DNA of 64,000 nt from the NCBI GenBank assembly GCA_030549495.1, contig JAUIRK010001050.1, positions 496,001 to 560,000 on the forward strand, read 5' to 3'. Shown in pieces: positions 58,645-64,000 of the stretch. Each line of letters opens with the position of its first letter. The stretch's first letter is position 1. The stretch is from Nectonema munidae. Lineage: Eukaryota; Nematomorpha; Nectonematoida; Nectonematidae. The position numbers and the translations under genes were made by a program. Below the pieces are notes generated by a model. That model was given only the letters and a program-made list of their open reading frames with translations, was not told where the DNA came from and made no database searches.

Positions 58645-59750
58645 TTAATTAATGTAAAATTAGGTTATAAGGTATCCTGAATCTTGTAAGGTATTGCTTG
58701 AATCTATGTAACGAAAATATGTTTATTGAAAGATTGAAGTTTAACAAACTAAAAATAAACAAGTTTTTAAATCACATTTACTAAAATAATTAAGTTTATT
58801 CAAAGAATATTTTATATCAATACAACTTTTGCGTAATTATTTTTCTTAGTAATGCACTTGAACACGTCTTTATAAATATTTATGCGATACACGAGGAAAA
58901 AAATGCTGATATTGCGAAAATATATTCTAAATTTTCATACATACAAAATGTACACGTTTTAATTATTCTACATTTTCTGCTTAATTGAATATAAAGACAT
59001 GGTTCAATGGATTCTTGATTATATTTATTTTTGAAGAGACAATTTTTTGTTCAAACATACATGAAGAATGTTTTGTATTTTTGCTCATATTGTGTAAGAG
59101 TCTACGTCTTAATTTTTGGATAAATTATAAATTAAGATTACAAAAATTAGGCCAAAAAAGAGTCAAACTGTTTATTTCAACATAGAGAATATACACGGTA
59201 TATAGTAAACGTTTTTTATCAACTGGAATAAACTGAACCATAATTATTTCATTTATATATTTACATTATTCATATAGTTTATACAAATATTACTAAACTA
59301 TATGTATTATAAAAATACGTTATTATCTGATTATAATGAACTTTTAAGAGGGATGAAAATTACTTTGTTAAAACCGAAATACTTCATATCCAGAAAGATT
59401 TGAAAAACTATAAAAACTTGAAAAAAATAATAGTTTGTTGACCTATTGCCATCAGAACATCAATTTTATCACAAATTACTTATAACATTTTAAACAACTT
59501 GCGATTTTTGCTATTCTTAAAAATAATAATGATAATGTTGTTTATTTTATAATTTTGTCTGTATAATCATGGGGTTAAAAGGTAGAAAATATAATAAAAC
59601 ATTTAATTAGTTATATCTAACTAATTTTTCAATAGCCTATAACCAGGGTCCTATTTATATTTCTTCTTCTTCTCCTACAGATTAAGCACATGTTGAGGGT
59701 CGGTGGTCATCATCCTAAGTTCTATTTTTTCTGTCTTTTGCATTTAGACC
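58645..59750. other. Probable intron 8, AT-rich part
   Basis: No gene seen. TTCTTCTTCTTCTCCTACAG at 59661-59680 resembles a splice acceptor, but no coding frame of useful length follows. Confidence 0.4.
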
Positions 59751-59752
59751 AA

Positions 59753-59820
59753 GGAGGTTCAACCTTTTTTCCGATGGGACGATTTCAACTAAAAGTTCTT
59801 TACTGAGCCGCAACTATAGT
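59753..59820 (+). mobile_element. hAT-type left end fragment
   Basis: GGAGGTTCAACCTTTTTTCC followed by GATGGGACG resembles the CAG.GGTTC.CAACCTTTTT ends of hAT elements. No partner end found. Confidence 0.35.
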
Positions 59821-60169
59821 GTTTTTTAATTTAAAATGAAACAATTTAATACACAACTTTGTTTGGACAAAATTTTGTAAAATTAATTCACATTAATTAT
59901 CACAGCCCTACTTTCAAACAATTTTTTTATGTTGTCTGAAATATTCGAACAAATTTTGCATATTTTTTATATGCTGAATTCAAAAATTAAGCTTATTTAA
60001 TCTGATTAGCTCTTGATTTTTGACAATTTTTTTTTGATTTTTGGTTTTAGCCTCATTTTTTATGTTGATAGTCTAATATAATAAGATATTATAAATGAAT
60101 ACATATCATTATTAAATAAAAAAAATACAAAAAAAAATTTATTTAAAAAAAGATCTTTTGATAGATTTT

Positions 60170-61837
60170 CTTTTATGTATATGCCCAATATTGTCTCTCT
60201 TCAGACACTAACAGTAGTCTGCAAGCATGTTTATGTTCCATAAATCTTGGTACCTTCCTTTCATTACTTTGATGTCCTGATGGAAGCCCTCACCTTGTTC
60301 CTCACTATAATCACCACAATTTTGAGGAAAGAAATGAAGGTGAGAGTCCAAAAAATGAATTTTGAGTGACATTCTGACTCCAAGTGACTAATAATTTTGA
60401 AGTAGTTCTGCAACAATATTTTTGTAGTCTGTGATACGATTGTTACCAAGGAAATTTTCGGTAAGGGATTTGAATGAATTCCATGCTTTTTTTTCTTTGA
60501 CATTCATACACATTTCAAATCTTTTATCCTTCATAAGTTCTCTTATCCCTAGCCTAAACCATCAAAAATTCATGCCTTTATCTTGGCGTTACTTAACCTA
60601 GGGAATTTTTTCCTAAAAAATACGAAAGATTCGCTTTTATCATCTAAGGCTTTGACAAAGTTTTTCATGAGTCCCAGTTTGATGTGTAGAGGAGGTAGCA
60701 AAATTTTGTCTGCCGGAACAATAGGGTTGGATATAACATTATGACTCTCCTTCTTCAATTCTACCCTTGGTGGCCATTCTTTCTTAACATAATGTAAAGA
60801 GTCAGCTCTGCTATCCCAGAGACATACAAAGCATGAGAACTTTGTATATCCTCCTTGCAATCCCATTAATATACCCACAATCTTAAAACAAAAAAATATA
60901 TATAATTTTGTTAAAAAAAAATTTTACCTTTAATCTCCACAAATCAGCCACTGATGCTCTTCATATTTTAAACCTGAAAGAATGCACTTTATGTCGTCAA
61001 AGTTTTCTTTGATGCTCACTGAATGTGCAAGAGGAATAGAAGCAAAACTATTTCTGATGCTTAGCAAAACCGCTTTGAAAATCTTAAGAGAAGAATCTAG
61101 GAACAATCTCCAATCTTTTGAATTGTATTTCACTCCTAAAGCTTGAATAAGTTTTTCTACATTTGTGCAATACGCAAATGATGAGTTGCTGTTGTAGGCA
61201 AAAAATTTTCTAAACTCTTTTTCTCTCTCTCTGAACCAAGCAAATTTAGTTTTCGGAGCCAACAAATTATTTTCTTTTAATCTGGATCCCAATATTTGAG
61301 CAGATTCTTTGGAGAGTTAAATCTCTGACCAAGTCATTCAGCTTTGCTTGACTCATAAGAACAGGATTGGAATTCTCAGAATCACAAGTAAAAGTCTTGT
61401 TTGAGTATGAATCACTGTCAAAATCATCGTCATTTGAACTTGAACAATCAATTATATTTAAGGGCCGAGGTGGTACAGGCACATCTGAACTATGGCAAAC
61501 AAGTTTTATTGCAGAATTCACATCTGGATAAATAACCGACGTTTTTTTCTTTTTGTTAATACCTTTCAAATTTGTTAAACAAAAATAACAATCTTTAAAA
61601 TGATCTCTTTGTTCCCGCCAAACCAATGGTATTTTGTTTTCCATCAACCCATTTTCTCAAGCTTTCAACACATGTTCGACAGCTGATATGAGGTGCAAAT
61701 GCCTTATCCTGATCACCCAGCTTAACACCAAAATATGCATGATAGGATTTTTTAACAAACTTTGTACTTTTTGACACTTGGTCTGGAAATTTACTTTTCC
61801 GCAAATATAACGTAAACGGTTTGGATCGTTTAGACAC
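60170..61837 (-). pseudogene. Uncharacterised transposon-like protein, copy C
   Basis: Minus-strand frames from the ATG at 61837 give the fullest N-terminus: KLGDQDKAFAPHISCRTCVE, DHFKDCYFC, an acidic/Ser linker, LNDLVRDL, WRLFLDSSLKIFKAVLL, LAHSVSIKENFDDIKCIL, HQWLICGD, MGLQGGYTKF, CLWDSRADSLHYV, LPPLHIKLGLMKNFVKALDD and, in another frame, SEEQGEGFHQDIKVMKGRY and WNINMLADYC near 60300-60190. All three acidic blocks are present. A 46-bp AT-rich GT-AG segment (60882-60927) lies between ICGD and GILMGLQ and looks like an intron absent from copy A. Several breaks remain. Intronic to the receptor gene, antisense. Confidence 0.65.
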
Positions 61838-61859
61838 TTTCTATTAATTTATATTGAAT

Positions 61860-62110
61860 TCTAAAACAAAAATAATGTTATTATTTCACAAAAAAGCTAA
61901 AAAAACAATATTTTAAAATAGCTAAAACAAAAAAACGAAAAAAACTAATAAATTATAAATCATTGTATTACGGAAAAATAGAGCTAATCCAACCAAATGA
62001 GTTACATATTCCAAATCAGCATCAAAATTTGACCCAGTATTTATATAGAAAACTCTGACAACAAATTTGATGCAGACCAGCGTTATTTATGTCACATTAA
62101 TTTTTTTTTA
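61860..62110. other. AT-rich flank of copy C
   Basis: No terminal repeat could be matched with the other side of copy C. Confidence 0.4.
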
Positions 62111-62115
62111 ATTTT

Positions 62116-62386
62116 GTGTCAACCCTCCTAAACCGGACTTCATTAATCTGAATCTTAAAGTTCGTCCTTTTATTTTCCCATTTGAATGATGGAAAGGTAA
62201 AAAATCAACATTTTTAAATAAAATTAAGCATTTTACGTTTTTGATAAAATATTTAGGTTATATTGGAAATATTTCAATAATATTATCATTCTTTAAAAAC
62301 GGCACATCATTGTTTTTTCACGGTCCGGTTAATTTCATTATCCGAATACTTTTTAATGTCCTGTTCGGATTAACAAGGTGTGATTC
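62116..62386. mobile_element. pogo/Tigger-like MITE, about 270 bp
   Basis: The left end reads GTCAACCCTCCTAAACCGGA and is followed by TCATTAATCTGAA. The right end, inverted, reads CACACCTTGTTAATCCGAAC. TAATCCGA-type motifs recur at both ends, as in Tigger/pogo elements. The TA target duplication is not clear. No coding capacity. Confidence 0.6.
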
Positions 62387-62389
62387 TTA

Positions 62390-63845
62390 AATTTACAAAA
62401 AATGACAGAAAGACTAAAACAATTTAATATATTTTAATATTTTGTTTCCTTACTTATTTTATATAAAAGTTGCTTTTTTGAATACTAAGAAAAAATATGA
62501 AATAAGATACATTCATTTAACAAATTAACGGTTACCAATAAATGTAAGTAAAAATACCTTTTCAAATATCCACTATGAGCAAAAAAGGTTGAAAATATCA
62601 AACTAATACAACAAAGATTAAAAATCATTTTCACAAAAAGAAATATTAATTACTCCTCTCCTTTCACAAATTACTTTAGTTTACATTATAGCGTGAACTA
62701 TTTATTAACAATTATTATTTGACACACAAATTAAAAATCATATAAGTTTAGATCCTCAAAACTAAAAAGATTAAATGAGCTTCAATTTGGCGCACAGACC
62801 ATTGGTCCGACATCCCTTCTTTAGACCAATTTCCCATAGTTGTTTTTCATTCTAACTTTCCATCTTTTGAAAAGTCGACCTCTTCTTTTTTCTCCATAAT
62901 AGGATATTTCAATATTCAAGGCAAAGCATGCTCTTTTCTTTTCCCATAACATGGCCAACATGCCAGGGAATTTTGCTTCGTTCAATCACACTTAGCGTTC
63001 GAGTTTTAACGGTACTTCTTCCTATCGCTTTATTAGAAATGTTGTTTTTCAATGAAACTCCTAGCAAAGATCCCTTTCCAACTTTCTGAAGGAACTCCTA
63101 GTTCCCTCAACTAAACTAAAATCAAACTATAAATAAAAAAAGTGCTATATTGCATACATTTAGATAATGGGTAACTTACAACCTCACCACGAAAAATGTA
63201 TTAAATCTAAAGATGCATATTTAATTTATGCAATGCTCTTGGCAACATCATATTTATTTTATTGGAAGAGATTGCCACCGACTTTACTTAATTTGAATAA
63301 ATTTGCGTGAACAAATTTAAATACTTTGAATTTTTAGTGAGTAGTATTTTCACTGAACTCTTTGAAGTCCATATTTTTGAAAAGATTGCTCTGCATTTAT
63401 TTTTCAATGAGATTTTATTTTATTGGACATTGGTGAGTACGCTTCTAAAATTTGTTTAGTGAAAGAGTTCCTGCATGGATTCAGACAGCTAATATGAGCA
63501 CTCAGGTTTGCCGCTACTAATAAAAAGTATAACTGCGTCTTTAAATAAACAAAGCTATATCTAATAATATTAATAAAAAGGGTCCAAATAACTCTTAATA
63601 ATATTATAATGTAAAGATATTTAGTATAAATTTTCTCATCGTTTTGATTACTACGCTATACTTCACATTTTTCCCATGAAATGAACTATATAACATCTAT
63701 GATGCTTTATTAACGCCGTAATCTTGATGTATAATAAATGAATGGCACAAGATCAACGATAACGGTTTCTGGGTGGACTTCGGTAAAAAGTGACACAAAT
63801 GGGGTATTGCTTTAAATAACTCACATTTATAATTCATGCTTTTAG
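62390..63845. other. AT-rich stretch before the last candidate exon
   Basis: No gene or element recognised. The final bases before 63846, CATTTATAATTCATGCTTTTAG over 22 positions, make a good pyrimidine-leaning acceptor. Confidence 0.45.
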
Positions 63846-64000
63846 TTTTGTATTGATAAAAGACGTGACAGCTGTGAAGAAATTCGACTTACTTATGAAA
63901 ACAAATCAGCTTCTCTTTGCAACTTCAACAACAACATAAACAACAACAACAACAGTACGAATGGCGGCAGCAAAAGCACAAGCAAAGCAGAAGAATTCAT
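63846..64000 (+). CDS. Candidate exon 9: cytoplasmic tail, runs off the window
   Basis: After the acceptor TGCTTTTAG|TTT one frame stays open to the window edge (51 codons plus two bases): FCIDKRRDSCEEIRLTYENK, then SASLCNFNNNINNNNNST and GGSKSTSKAEEF. The low-complexity Asn/Ser tract is typical of arthropod cytoplasmic tails. Phase 0 matches the end of exon 8 if that is spliced at 56501, giving at least 726 residues and an intron of about 7.3 kb. It could instead belong to another gene downstream. It has no start codon, so it would be missed by ATG-based ORF calling. Confidence 0.5.

Overview
This is an AT-rich window of eukaryotic nuclear DNA, probably from an arthropod. Pointers are spliced genes with phase-consistent GT-AG introns as short as 54 bp, a 12-LRR/Ig/FN3 neuronal-type receptor gene, and mobile elements typical of arthropods: RTE-type LINE, Jockey- and L2/CR1-like LINEs, piggyBac, hAT, FLYWCH-MULE, pogo-like MITEs and a tRNA-derived SINE. 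A copepod, arachnid or insect are all possible; the species cannot be fixed from the sequence. No prokaryotic features, rRNA, CRISPR array or convincing free-standing tRNA gene was seen.

Layout. 1-12.9 kb is mostly non-coding with one possible orphan exon on the minus strand (723-853), a hAT-type MITE with a perfect 8-bp target duplication (3618-3892), a larger hAT-like element (4336-5394), a worn piggyBac-like element (7710-8238), a LINE 3' end split by a palindromic MITE (8761-8907), and a hAT transposase relic (10.8-11.7 kb). 12.9-31.7 kb is a nested pile of mobile DNA. It has a long repeat (R1, 12.9-15.5 kb), a foldback-like element with 28-bp tandem arrays in its arms (15.99-17.85 kb), and a second repeat copy (R2). 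R2 was cut by an RTE-type LINE (17974-21368, flanked by an 11-bp target duplication whose empty site survives in R1), apparently by an uncharacterised transposon-like gene, and by two hAT elements. A piggyBac copy follows. 31.7-40.7 kb is sparse, with a MULE carrying a FLYWCH finger and a (GACA)n microsatellite.

40.7 kb to the right edge is the host locus: a plus-strand gene for a signal peptide, LRRNT, about 12 leucine-rich repeats, LRRCT, Ig, FN3 and one transmembrane segment, rebuilt here as eight exons with matching intron phases. A ninth exon, encoding more of the cytoplasmic tail, probably starts at 63846 and runs off the window. Its introns hold an antisense Jockey-like LINE, a SINE, a copy of the uncharacterised transposon-like gene cut by a hAT MITE, an L2/CR1-like LINE 3' end, another copy of that gene and a pogo-like MITE.

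The least explained item is the gene family with copies at 23.3-24.9 kb (-), 50.5-52.5 kb (+) and 60.2-61.8 kb (-). It shares an N-terminal Cys-pair region and three conserved acidic blocks that could form a D-D-E type catalytic triad. That triad is inference. All three copies are broken.
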